A stretch of 64,000 nt of DNA, taken from positions 34,311,347 through 34,375,346 of the forward strand of contig NC_071354.1 of the NCBI RefSeq assembly GCF_943734655.1, written 5' to 3'. Position numbers and translations under genes: made by a program. Source of the stretch: Sabethes cyaneus (lineage: Eukaryota; Arthropoda; Insecta; Diptera; Culicidae). Of the stretch, positions 54,559-64,000 are shown in pieces; the stretch's first letter is position 1; every line of letters begins with the position of its first letter. A model generated the notes under the pieces. The model saw only the letters and a program-made list of their open reading frames with translations, had not been told where the DNA came from and made no database searches.

Positions 54559-56648
54559 CGTATGTTCCTTATAGAATCGAAAACTACTGAACCAATCGGC
54601 ATGAAAATATTCATGTAGAGGTTTTTTGGGGCCAGGAAAGGTTTTAGTGATGGTTAGAAACCCCTCCCCCCACTAAGAGGGGGGGCTCCCATACAAATGA
54701 AACACAAATTTCTGCATAACTCGACAACTAATCAAGCAAATAGAACACAATTTGGCATGTGGGTGTTTTCGGTGACAAGAATTTATTATATGGTAAATTG
54801 AGACCCCTCCCCTCTTTATAAGGGGAATTATAACTCCTCTCCTCTTTACAAGGGGGGGCTTCCATACAAATTTCCTCATAACTCGAGAAGTAATTAAGCA
54901 AATGGAACCAAATTTGGCATGTGGGTGTTTTTGGAGACAAAATTTTTTTCTATGATAAATTGAGACCCCTCCCCGTTTTAGGAGGGGGGATCCTATACAC
55001 ATGAAATACAAATTTCCTCATAACTGAAGAATTAATAAAGCAAATGGAACAAAATTTGGCATGTAAAAGTTTTCGAGGGCAAAAATATTTTCTATGGTAA
55101 ATAAGGACCCCTCCCCACTTTAAGAGAGGGGGCTCCTATACCAACGAAATACAAATTTCCTCATAACTCGAGAACTAATCAAGCAAATGGAACAAAATTT
55201 GGCACGTGAGTGTTTTTGGAGACAAAATTTTTTTCCTATAATGAATTGGGACCCCTCCCCACTTTAGGAAGGGGGGTTCTTATAGAAATGAAATGCAAAT
55301 TTCCTCATAACTCGAGAATTAATCAAGCAAATGGAACCAAATTTGGCATGTGAAAGTTTTCTAGGGCATGAATATTTTCTATTGTTGTATTAGAACCCCT
55401 CCCCACTTTAAGAGAGGGGGGGGCTTCTATACAAACGAAATACAAATTTCTTCATAACTCGAGAACTAGTCAAGCAAATGGAACCAAATTTGACACGTGG
55501 GTGTTTTTGGAGACAAAAATTTTTTCTATGATGAACTGGGACCTTTCCTCACTTTAGGAGGGGGGGGCTCCTATACAAATGAAATATAAATTTCCTCATA
55601 ATTCGAGAACTAATCAAGCAAATGGAACCAAATTTGGCATGTGGGAGGTTTTGAAGTCTTGAATTTATTTTATGATAGTTAGAGATCTCTCACCGCTGTG
55701 GTAGGGGGATATGGACTCTCATACAAATAAAACAGAATTTTTTGCGAAACTCAAAAACTCTTCCATGAAACATTAGCCAAGAACAGGACCACAAAAGCTA
55801 TCTATAGTAACACTGGATCATTCAGGACGAGACGGCCGCGAGTGTTGCCGGTTACCCGCCGTCGGAAGCGCCGCCCACTTGGGGGAGGCAACTCCCCGCA
55901 GAAATCACTACTGTCTAGGTTTATTTGTTTTCCTAGGTCTACCTGAGTTTCCTGGATCGAGCGACAGCGAGTAAGGAGAGGATCGCAAAATGGTACTTTC
56001 CACAAAAATGTTTTCCGTGAAATGGTACATTCCGCTTAAGGTTTTTCGCCAAATGATATTCGGCGAAAAGTTGTACAATCATGGCGAATATTACTATCCG
56101 CTTTCTGGCTATGCAATGAGGGGACAGGGGAGTTGTTTTCTACTTTACTGTGAGAAATAATTGCAAATTTGTATATTAAACTACCCATTCCTGATAACTA
56201 ATAAGCATTAACATAACCAGCAAATCAGCGTATCTGGCATTTTATACTGTACGTTGTTGTATATTAGCTTTTTGACTGCATAGGTGTTGTAAATTGGCAT
56301 CCAAAATTGTATTCAAATTCTTCGTATCGGTAATTAGCTGTAAATTAGCATTGTCAGCACTATAAGAAGGTTATCAGTAAAGTAGCTGTATATTTTGCCA
56401 AAATAGCATTTAAGTAGCATTTAAGGCGACTTAAATGCTTATTAGCCTACATTTGAATAGCATTGGTGATGCTTATTGGTTACCTGGGATGCTTTCAAAG
56501 TTACGTAACTGCCAAAAGGAATCATCTAAGGTTGAACTCCTCAGAAACTTGCAAAACTCGAGATTGTGACAAAAATCACCCGAGATTCATGATTTATGTA
56601 CAACACAGGTTAATTTTTTGGCAATACGAAGTTTGTCGGGTCAGCTAG
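54471..56648 (+). mobile_element. Helitron-like non-autonomous element, copy B
   Basis: A 2,178-bp element, inverted relative to copy A at 4987-6994. It starts TCTATACCTATAAAGAAGGA, has a (GTCT) array of about 16 units (54493-54557), then about eight tandem 141-bp-class units (about 54590-55760). The complex block follows, and the element ends GTTTGTCGGGTCAGCTAG. It lies between host A and T with no duplication: A|TC...CTAG|T. The (GTCT) array is four times longer than in copy A. No replication or helicase gene is present. Confidence 0.85.
54590..55760. repeat. Tandem array of about 141-bp units inside Helitron copy B
   Basis: Anchors of the form CTCATAACTCGAGAA recur near 54716, 54880, 55016, 55156, 55302, 55445 and 55590, with a last weak unit near 55740. 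Each unit has G-run/C-run blocks (CCCCTCCCC facing GGGGGGG) and AAATTTGGCATGTG. The arrangement equals that of copy A in reverse complement. A unit of about 165 bp at 54716-54880 shows length variation. Confidence 0.8.
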
Positions 56649-56844
56649 TAACATATATATTAAAAGCAAGAATAGATTTGGTTTTCACGTTTAAACTTTA
56701 AGTAAAAATGCCTAAAAACAATATGTTTTTTTACTCGATTAAAAAAATCTCTTTGTTTTTTTTTGAAACCCCCCCCCCCCCCTTCCCCTCTTCAGTTGTC
56801 AAACACCGGGAAGACAAAAACTTTTTTAAATATTTGTAATGGCC

Positions 56845-57694
56845 TTACTAGATACACCTCGTCGCTGGCACGTATGACATCTTGTGACACATTGTTTCAA
56901 ATCTTTTTAAATCGTGCTTTGAATTGCACCAAATTCCTTCCTATAGGACTGTCTCAACCTTACGGAGCATATAACCTCTAGCACAATAAAATGCTATGGC
57001 TGAAGTTTTTGGAGCGTCTTAGTAGAATACAAAACCTGAAGTTAAATAAAAAGAATACTATTTCAATTAAATTCCAATATCTATATTTATTCGAGACATC
57101 ATAGGTGAAATACTATAGAATAGATCTCTTGCGAATAAATCTAGATAGTAGAATTTAATCCATTATGTCCTAGCGTATGACATATCATACCCCGTCTTCA
57201 GAACCTGATTACTGCTGAATTTCAATAGTTAGCATTGTTAACATGTCACTACAAGAGAGATAAGACATCGATCTGATGTGTGTGTGAGATAATCTATCAG
57301 TTTTTTTTCATTTCATCTGTATTTTCGAAAATGGTGAAAAAAATTTGTCTCCAAAACGCATGTAAAAGTCTACATTTTGTGATGAAACATTACCTGAAGT
57401 GTGAAATGATATTTATATGTAAAGTTTATCACAAAATTCGATAAGAAATATGTAAACAACTTTGTAACTTGTTTGTTTGATACTGAGCGTATGAAATATA
57501 AAACCTGTATTATTTTGGCCTTGAAATCATTCCAAATGACGATTTTCAGTTTCCCGACACATTTGAGCCTTAATATAATAAATTACACGGTTTCGCTTCA
57601 TTTGGTCCAAATTTAGGTTTACCCGGGTCATAATGGGTTAATTGGAATAGTTTTCTTTTTATTTAATTTCAAGAAAATGCTATGGGTTAAAATC
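56845..57694. other. Unassigned AT-rich DNA
   Basis: About 0.85 kb from the MITE terminus to the truncated RTE copy. No gene recognised. Confidence 0.35.
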
Positions 57695-58682
57695 CGCTGA
57701 TTTTTACTCTTCGACAAATTCTCCAGAAATGTCGAGAGTACAACGTGCCCACGCATCATACTTTCGTGGATTTTAGGGCAGCATACGATACAGTTGAACG
57801 AGAACAACTATGGCAGATAATGCACGAGTACGGTTTTCCGGGCAAACTGACGCGGCTGATCAAAGCTACTCTCGAGCGAGAGATGTGCTACGTGCGCGTT
57901 TCGGGGACACTCTCGAGTCCTTTCGAATCGCACAGAGGGTTGAGGCAAGGGGACGGACTGTCCTGTATGTTATTCAATATCGCTATTGAAGGCGCGATCC
58001 GGCGAGCGGGCATCGAAACGAGAGGAACGATTTTCAACAAGAGTAGCCAACTCCTAGCCTTCGCAGACGACCTCGACATCATTACTAGAAACCTTGGGAC
58101 GGCGGAAGCAATCTACGTCAAACTAAAAACGGAGGCTAGAAGGATAGGGTTACAAATCAATGCGTCGAAAACCAAATATATGGTAGGAAGAGGCTCCAGA
58201 GAAAGCAATGTTTGTCTCCCACAGGCAGTGACTATTGATGGTGATGAACTGGAAGTGGTTGATGAGTTCGTATATTTGGTATCTCTGGTCACCGGCGACA
58301 ATAACACGAGTAAGGAGATCCAACGACGCATTCAGGCTGGAAATCGAGCCTACTTTTCCCTCCGCAAAATGCTTCGATTTGGGAGCATGCGCCGCCGCAC
58401 AAAGCTGACGGTGTACAAAACGCTAATCAGACCGGTAGTTCTCTACGGCCTTGAGACAGTAACTTTGCTTACGAAGGACATACGTGCACTTGCCGTTTTT
58501 GAACGAAAGGTGTTGCGGACTATTTTTACTGGAGTACAAACGGAAAGCGAAGAGTGGCGGAGGCGTATGAATCACGAGCTACAGGCACTGCTTGGAGAAA
58601 TTCCCATCGTACACCTGGCGAAAGTTGGGAGACTACGGTGGGTCGACCACGTCGCAAGGATGCCGGACGACTGTGCAGTCTG
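57695..58682 (+). pseudogene. RTE-type LINE fragment with long open RT frame
   Basis: An open frame of more than 312 codons runs from about 57697 to 58683 (the usual start would lie upstream of the truncation). In order: LRQILQKCREY; motif A TFVDFRAAYDTVERE; motif B GLRQGDGLSCMLFNI; catalytic AFADDLDIITRN; GLQINASKTKYMVG; the thumb EFVYLVSLVTGD; and the C-terminal GEIPIVHLAKVGRLRW. All RT catalytic residues that I can see are present. It lacks the endonuclease domain and the 3' end, because sequence stops at RMPDDCAV where an inverted copy begins. It is thus incomplete though lightly mutated. The clade is called RTE-type by motif. Confidence 0.85.
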
Positions 58683-59330
58683 ATCGAGCCATCTAGCACG
58701 TTGAACCCCTCTATTGCTGATGCCGGTGCGGTTCTTGAAGAGAATGGATTTCACTGCATATTCGTCCGGCATCCTAGCGACGTGGCCGACCCACCGTAGT
58801 CTCCCAACTTTTGCCAGGTGTACGATGGGAAACCAAGTACTACCTGCAACTTGTGGTTCATACACCTGCGCCACTCTCCGCTATCCGTTTGTACTTCGCC
58901 AAATGTCCGCAACACCTTTCATTCAAATACGCAAGTGCACGTATGTCTTTCGTAAGCTAAGTTAGTGTTTCAAGTGCGTCAACGTGACCAGAGATCCCAA
59001 ATATACGAACTCATTAACCACTTCCAGTTCATCGCCGTTAATAGTCACTGTTCATGGGAAGCAAACGTTGCTTTCTCTGGAGCCTCTTCTTACCATATAT
59101 TTGTTTTTTACGCATTGATTTATAACCCAATCGCCCTAGACTGCGTTTTTAGTCTGGCGTAGATTGCCTCCGACGTCCCAAGATTTATAATATTGATGTC
59201 CAGGTCTGCTCCGAAGGCTAGCAGTTGGTTACTCCTGCTGAAGGTCGACACACTTGTGTCGATGTCCGCACGCCGGATCACACCTTTAATAGGATGCCTC
59301 CTCGACAAGGATGCCGGATGAGAGACCAGC
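58683..59330 (-). pseudogene. Inverted RTE-type LINE fragment, tail to tail with the preceding one
   Basis: On the minus strand the frame 58874-58572 reads IVHLAKVGRLRWVGHVARMP, then DEYAVKSILFKNRTGISNRG, so it carries about 20 residues more of the C-terminus than its neighbour. Further upstream on that strand are ELEVVNEFVYLGSLV, GLQINASKTKYMV-like sequence and QLLAFGADLDINIINLGT (59308-59120), where catalytic FADD has become FGAD. The thumb and middle are deleted between VYLGSLV and the KDIRA-type block. The two copies form a large imperfect inverted repeat: about 58590-58675 pairs with about 58750-58830. Confidence 0.8.
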
Positions 59331-59350
59331 GAAAATAATATCCAGTAACC

Positions 59351-59420
59351 AAAAAGTTATTTATATCCTTTAATTCTACCACTGTGCTGTAGTAGAATTA
59401 AAGGATATAAATAACTTTTT
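59351..59420. repeat. Perfect 29-bp inverted repeat hairpin
   Basis: The arms 59351-59379 and 59392-59420 are exact complements, starting AAAAAGTTATTTATATCC, with a 12-base loop. Immediately after, GTTTTTCTTCTTTTTTATCG and TATTCTACTAAGA match 24438-24477 in the TIR element at 24104-24544, where TAATTCTAC/GTAGAATTA also forms the inner arms. The hairpin is therefore likely the core of a second, truncated member of that family. Confidence 0.85.
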
Positions 59421-59819
59421 GTTTTTCTTCTTTTTTATCGTTTCAGGTATTCTACTAAGATGCTCAAATAAACATTACTTAATATCCAGCAGATAACCTG
59501 GCAGGAGTAAAGTAAATAAGGAATATGCACTAGAATCTCATTTTACGTGAATTCTTTTTACATCCTCTTCTTTCCGTCCAAAATTATAATGCTCTTTTTA
59601 CGTCCGAAATTTGAATTAAAGTCCTGTTTTTCATGTCCAAAATTTGTATTAAAGTCGTGGCATTTTACACCAAAAAATTGGATTTACGTTCTCTACTTTA
59701 CGACCAATTTTTTACGTCCCCCCAATAGTGAACGTAAAACCAGACTTAAATGTATTTCATTGAATATAAATTCATTTCCAGAAAAATGATTTCCTTGGAG
59801 GTTTCGCCGAATTCATCAA
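59421..59819. repeat. T-rich stretch with repeated TTTTTACGTCC words
   Basis: From about 59530 to 59760 phrases such as TTTTTACGTCC, TTTACGTGAATTC, GTCCAAAATT and TTAAAGTC alternate at 20-40 bp intervals, as in a degenerate tandem array. The frame 59547-59789 is a by-product. Confidence 0.5.
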
Positions 59820-60271
59820 GTTTGCAGATTGGTGACGTCCTCAGAGTTCTTGAAGATAATGTTGATCCGTACGTAAACTGAAAACAAAAGAAGAGACCAG
59901 GGAGAACTTACGAGAGAATGGTAATGAATTGGACCTGCAATAACCTTTGCTGAAAGCAGATGCGCATTGAGAAAGTCTTCCCAAAAGGTCACCGATGTCA
60001 ATGGTGACAGGAGAATTGCACTCGTTCGTCACACAGTATTGTAACTGGTACAAGTATTCCGAATTCCTGCGGAACCAGATTTGTTGTACACGTTTCTGTA
60101 CGATTATCAGTAATCTCCTTCAAGTCAATTTAATGAACTGTTTACAGATTACTTCCCACTAGGAAGTGCCCAGGTATCAGCACTTCCACATCATTGGAGC
60201 CCTCTGGTAACGGAGTGAAAGGTCAAGAGTTGAGGCACATCTCAACATGCGCCAATAAAGTCAGTAGTACC

Positions 60272-60464
60272 CACTGGCGTGTCCAGAGGTGGAGCACCAC
60301 CATTTCAAATCATTCCTGGGCTTGGAAAATGGGTATTTTTGGTAGTATTATGTTCAGTATGCTTTTTTCAGAAGAAACACATATATTAGCATGTAAATAT
60401 TTGCGATTTTCTAAGCTCAAGCATGTTTTGTAGAATTGGTGCTCAACCTGTGGGCACGCCAGTG
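60272..60464. mobile_element. 193-bp MITE inside the BEL integrase relic
   Basis: The left end CACTGGCGTGTCCAGAGGTG and the right end (minus strand) CACTGGCGTGCCCACAGGTT match over about 28 bp with a few changes. The BEL integrase frame is readable on both sides (PFTPLPEGSNDVEVL below, VAGNVNLAYEDL-like above), so this is a clean insertion into it. The target duplication is not clear, so the superfamily is open. Non-coding. Confidence 0.8.
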
Positions 60465-62299
60465 GCAGATCCTCATAAGCCAAATTGACGTTGCCAGCTA
60501 CCTTGAGGTGATGATTTTTACCGATATGACGACAGTTTCCTAGAGCCCACCGAAATGTGGGGCTCTAGGCGGGATGAAACTGGGATGAACACCATTTGAA
60601 GATCTGTTTACCATCGGCGGCTTCGATCTTTAGCATGCAGTAGATTCTGTTATTTATTATTATATATTTGAAGCTCCTTTGCAGGTAGTAGAATGAGGCT
60701 CGACCACCTTTTCTCGACGGGTAACTAGATTTCTTAGAGTGGCTAAGAATGCACTCAGTTGCTCGATGTGGACAGCTTTAGTAGGACCACGCTTTTGAAC
60801 TGCAGACTTTGAGTACAATGGTCTAGAGTGGGCTTGGAAGTGCAACAAGTGTGGCATTGGTGGAAGACGGACTGTCCAAGCTTTCCGCCGCCATTGATCC
60901 GGAACTTCTGGCGGAGGGTGGCTAGCCAGAGTTGTGGTCCTGCGTATCAATAGTCTTTCGTGATATTTGCCAGCCAGCAGAGTAGACAGCGGCTTTTTGA
61001 TGGACGAAATGATACGGATACGATGTTTGGCAGCTTCGGATAGCGCGGCGTTACTTAAACGATAGAGCATCTTTATCCACGAACGGCGAGAAAGTTATCA
61101 TTCTCAGTGGTGTGAAGGGACATTCATTTGTCCTATTATTTTAGTGTCGTGATACATTCTGGTTGCTACCTATGTTTTTTTTATAGGCAGAGAATAACTG
61201 GTTTTTCGTTCTTCGTTTTTGTCGATTATTTCTGCTTATGAACAATGATATTTTGATTCCCTGACATTGTCTGTCGAATGTTCGGAGCCAGCAATGTGCC
61301 TCCGTTGGTCTATGCTCATAAATAGTGGTCTGGATTTTAGAGACTCGATTAGCGACGAATGTCTTCCCGCGATTTGGAGAGGCGCGTAGTGACTGTAGTC
61401 TCAGTACTGGAATCCGACCAAAAGATGACGGTGGCTCTAATTTTCAACGACGATTCGATCTTTTTGTCCAGTTGAGTGGTAAAGTGTGCAGCGCACAGTT
61501 CTAGCCTGCCGAAGGAGTGGTGTCTACGTAGTGGTGCGACCTTCTAATTCGACGGTAGTAGCCTGTGCCCTCCCAGTTAGCTTCGGGGAACGATGATGGC
61601 CTAACAGGCTAGTCGTCATACCTTCTAATCTCGGCAGTGCGGTGCTGCCAAAGAGTCACTGAGATCGATTTAGCTACCTACGCCATCTCCGTTCGGATAT
61701 AGCAGCATTAGTCGTAGACAATCGAAGTGGCGTCGGTAAAGAAATGCTTATTGTTGACTTCAGAAGCCAATACAAATCGAGGAATACTGATATCGGTGAG
61801 AATGTGGAGAGTAGTGTGGTAGAGGGTCCCATTCACAGGTGACACCATCGTGCTTCAGTGTTCACAATCATTGCAAAAATAAACAGCTTTGCCTTGCTTA
61901 TTGATGGACCTAACATTCCATGAGGGGGGGAGAATGTACCACATCGGCCTTCCGCATGGTGAGGATAGCAGCAGGGAACGGTAATTCAACCTTGAATCGA
62001 AGCTTGTCAGCCGTTGGATCTCACAAAAGCCCAAATGTAGAGAATGTGTGCTCGTCTTATCTTCTTGCGGGACAGCCTTCAAGTCTTCAGGGCCAGCAGA
62101 ATTGAGCATCGGGATGATTTCTTACCGTAAAATGATAGCAGATTTCACGTCCTATGCTCGATGACTGCGTTGATCCTTATGCAATATGCTGGAGTGTTCG
62201 TGTTGTCAAGTATGGCGCAATTACCGTTACGTATGTGAGCGGTTCAGTGGCTTTTCTGTGGTACTCTATAAGGAAGAATGGCAAATCGGCGAGATGATG

Positions 62300-63603
62300 G
62301 TCAAAAAGGGCTAAAAGCGGAATTTTTTTCCTAGTGTCTTTTGCTTTATTTGATCATTAATGGTCTTCAGTACTTTTGTTCGTATAAAAAACTGTCAAAA
62401 GTTAGTTATCGCATACTATAATGAAAATAAAAAAATAACTTTTTTGTGTTAGGAAATATAGACATAGTTTCTTCGACAAAGTTGTAAATATTGTAAATAC
62501 AAGCAACTTTGCTGAAGAAATAAAATTTCTATCGTTATCGAGTGCTGAACTATAGGGCATATTCTTTAAAATTTCATTAAAAATTGGTTTTTCATACTTA
62601 GCTTTTGTTAGTCGCATTTTACAAGAATACAATGTTCTAGGCAATTATCGAAGCTCTCAAAATACACGTTTTTGCAGAAAACCGCAAATCTTTTGGACTA
62701 TTACCTGCTGAGTTATCGCATATTCAAGCTTTAAATTTCCAAAGCTTCACGAGCCCATGGGGTAAAATGGGGCAAGCGGATTTATGAAATCAGCACTTCA
62801 TCTTAAAGCTTAAGTCGAGTACTATAAACTTGTATGGGTTCCGCTTGTCCCCAATCGCCCAAATGAGAGTACGGCAAGCATACGTTTCATGTGTTACGTG
62901 TTCGCCAAAGGCTCGATACATATTCAATTGTCCATTTTTTTGTGTTAGTAGATAGACACATGGTTTCTTCGGCAAAGTTATGGAAAATATAAAGGTAAAC
63001 AGCTTTGCCAAAGACATAACAGTTCTATTCCTATCGAGTGCAGAGCTATAGAGCATTTTCCTTGGAAATTCTTTAAAAATAAATTTTTCATACTTAGCTT
63101 ATGTTGGTTGCATTTTACAGGAATATATGGTTCCAGGCGATTATTGAAGGACTCAAAATACACGGTTTTGCAGAAGATTGCAAATCTCTAGAACCTTGCC
63201 TTACAAAGTTATCGCTTTTGGCTCGAGAAGTTAAGGCGAGATCAAGCTTAAATAAGCGATAACTTTGTAAGGAAAGGTCCTCGAGATTTGCAGCCTTCTG
63301 CAAAAATATGTTTTTGAATCTTTCAATAAATGCCTAGAACCATGCTACTCTTTCTATTTCTACTATTTGTTCAGCAAAGTTGCGTGTTTTTACAATATTT
63401 ACAACTTTGCCGAAGTAACCATGTCTATATTGCCCAACGCAAAAAAGTTATTTTTTTATTTTCATTATAGTATGCGATAACTAACTTTTGACAGTTTTAG
63501 ATTAAGGGGGATATTCATACGAACATAAGTGCTGAAGACCATAAATGATAAAATGAAAGCAAAAGACACTAGGAAAAAAGTTCCACTTTTCGCTCTTTTG
63601 GAC
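62300..63603. mobile_element. 1.3-kb palindromic element inside the BEL RT relic
   Basis: The outer arms (about 62300-62540 and 63355-63603) are inverted complements over about 240 bp, from GTCAAAAAGGGC against GCTCTTTTGGAC through CCTAGTGTCTTTTGC and TTTTGACAG to AACTTTGC. Inside, a unit of about 260 bp is directly repeated (62441-62700 and 62935-63195), and a partial third copy is inverted (63244-63490). The shared words are TTTCTTCGACAAAGTT, TCATACTTAGCTT and CTCAAAATACACG. BEL RT sequence flanks it on both sides. Frames within it (62402-62644, 62790-63056) are copies of the same repeat and not genes. The family is unrecognised. Confidence 0.8.
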
Positions 63604-63790
63604 AACTGTGCGATTGCTCTCGTGCGGAACCTTAAGTAGTAAATTGACGAGAGGTCTTGCTGATCCACAGGTCCAACAGGCAGTGTGTCGTTCAAGGAAC
63701 AGCCTGGCGGAGTCTTGTATGACGATTTGAATACGACGTAATGGGGATTGTAGTACTCAGCGGTCAGTTGCAGGCTCTTCAACCTTTTTC

Positions 63791-64000
63791 ATGTGTTCAA
63801 ACCCCAGATTTTGCACCTTTTTTGTTTGCGCCATTTTGGTATCATATATGAATTTTTAGTTTTATTTTTGTTATATTTTTGTAACATTTTTGGGAAATTT
63901 CTACGTCCTATTTGTGTGACTAAACTATAACAATTACTATACTAACTATTTGTGCTTGCATTATTTTTGTGTCATTTTTGTATCATAGATGTATCTTTTC
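63791..64000. repeat. T-rich degenerate tract
   Basis: Beyond the readable BEL RT, the plus strand becomes rich in TTTTTGT, GTAACATTTTTGG and GTATCAT words to the window edge. No gene. Confidence 0.4.

Larger units (their letters stand above)
54293..56844 (-). mobile_element. PIF/Harbinger-like MITE split by a Helitron-like element
   Basis: The left part 54293-54470 starts TTA/GGCCATTGCAAAT. The right part 56649-56844 ends ATTTGTAATGGCC/TTA. Together they give an inverted copy of the 42380-42810 element, about 374 bp, lacking the segment with the poly-G run beside the first TIR. At the break the left part reads GGAAAATAA and the right part TAACATATATATT. The intact copy reads, on the complementary strand, GAAAATAATAACGTATATATT, so rejoining needs no added or lost base. 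Confidence 0.85.
59820..63790 (-). pseudogene. BEL/Pao retrotransposon pol relic (RT, RNase H, integrase), interrupted twice
   Basis: Minus-strand blocks follow BEL pol order. RT comes first: NPHYVVFKSSYKT, SLNDTLPVGPVDQQDL (63782-63605), and after the palindrome VTVIAPYLTTRTLQHIA (about 62200). The RNase H region has ELCAAHF-like sequence (about 61490) and FVANRVSKIQ (about 61350). Integrase has LWLATLRQKFRI and a CHTC zinc-site piece (about 60860-60920), AVHIEQLSAFLATLRNLV (60660-61070), and SNDVEVLIPGHFLVG (about 60150-60200). The C-terminal NSEYLYQLQYC follows (about 60050). Stops, frameshifts and deletions are frequent, including the integrase core between the zinc site and AVHIE. No LTR was found at either end within the window. 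It is an old, inactive relic. Confidence 0.85.

Noticed and set aside
59820..63790. An endogenous virus with envelope
   Set aside because: Only pol blocks typical of BEL/Pao retrotransposons are seen; no envelope-like frame or viral structural gene was found.

Overview
This is a repeat-dominated stretch of nuclear DNA from an insect, most likely a culicine mosquito such as Aedes. That inference rests on AT-rich sequence packed with jockey/CR1-type, I-type and RTE-type LINE remnants, a BEL/Pao pol relic, a DD37E mariner-type transposon, Harbinger-like MITEs with TTA target sites, a GTCT-tailed Helitron-like family and a tRNA-derived SINE. No bacterial-style operon, CRISPR array, rRNA gene or convincing intact host gene is visible. 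Only two short stretches look as though they might be host exons (17705-17866 on the minus strand, 39737-39881 on the plus strand), and both are weak.

Layout. 1-4.2 kb: Harbinger-like MITE copies around a dead jockey/CR1-type LINE, then an RTE scrap and a foldback MITE. 5-7.4 kb: a 2.0 kb Helitron-like element with an internal array of about 141-bp units, then a TA-flanked MITE. 7.4-10.6 kb: mostly unassigned, partly GC-richer DNA. 10.87-12.62 kb: a 1.7 kb insertion bounded by a perfect 22-bp direct repeat. 13-17.4 kb: simple-sequence DNA and three LINE remnants. 19.7-23.9 kb: degenerate word repeats, a minus-strand LINE and a 1.3 kb pyrimidine-rich tract. 24.1-27.2 kb: a long-TIR element and a 2.35 kb LINE-like insertion with a 34-bp target duplication. 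28.6-30.4 kb: two RTE-type relics. 30.4-33.1 kb: largely unique-looking DNA. 33.1-35.8 kb: a DD37E transposon, a 178-unit GCCCTA array and a foldback element. 37.5-38.8 kb: a Harbinger-like element. 41.85-50 kb: a LINE scrap, a complete MITE and a three-level nest of TA-flanked elements that also holds a LINE tail, a CGTCAC-rich TIR element and a SINE. 51.1-51.8 kb: a LINE tail with a 26-bp duplication. 52-53.6 kb: GC-richer, unique-looking DNA. 53.75-56.85 kb: pyrimidine-rich DNA and a Harbinger-like MITE split by a second Helitron-like copy. 57.7-59.3 kb: two RTE fragments joined tail to tail. 59.8-63.8 kb: a minus-strand BEL/Pao pol relic split by a MITE and by a 1.3 kb palindromic element.

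The sequences do not cooperate as a pathway. What the window records is layered insertion. Several events can be read without outside data because the pre-insertion site is present in the window or the target duplication is intact: the Helitron inside the MITE, the palindrome and MITE inside BEL, the three nested TA elements, and four retrotransposition events with 22-34 bp duplications. The most unusual structures are the three nested element families, each with its own repeated subterminal word, and the nearly uniform 1,068-bp TAGGGC/GCCCTA array. All family names come from reading motifs by eye; no database search was possible.
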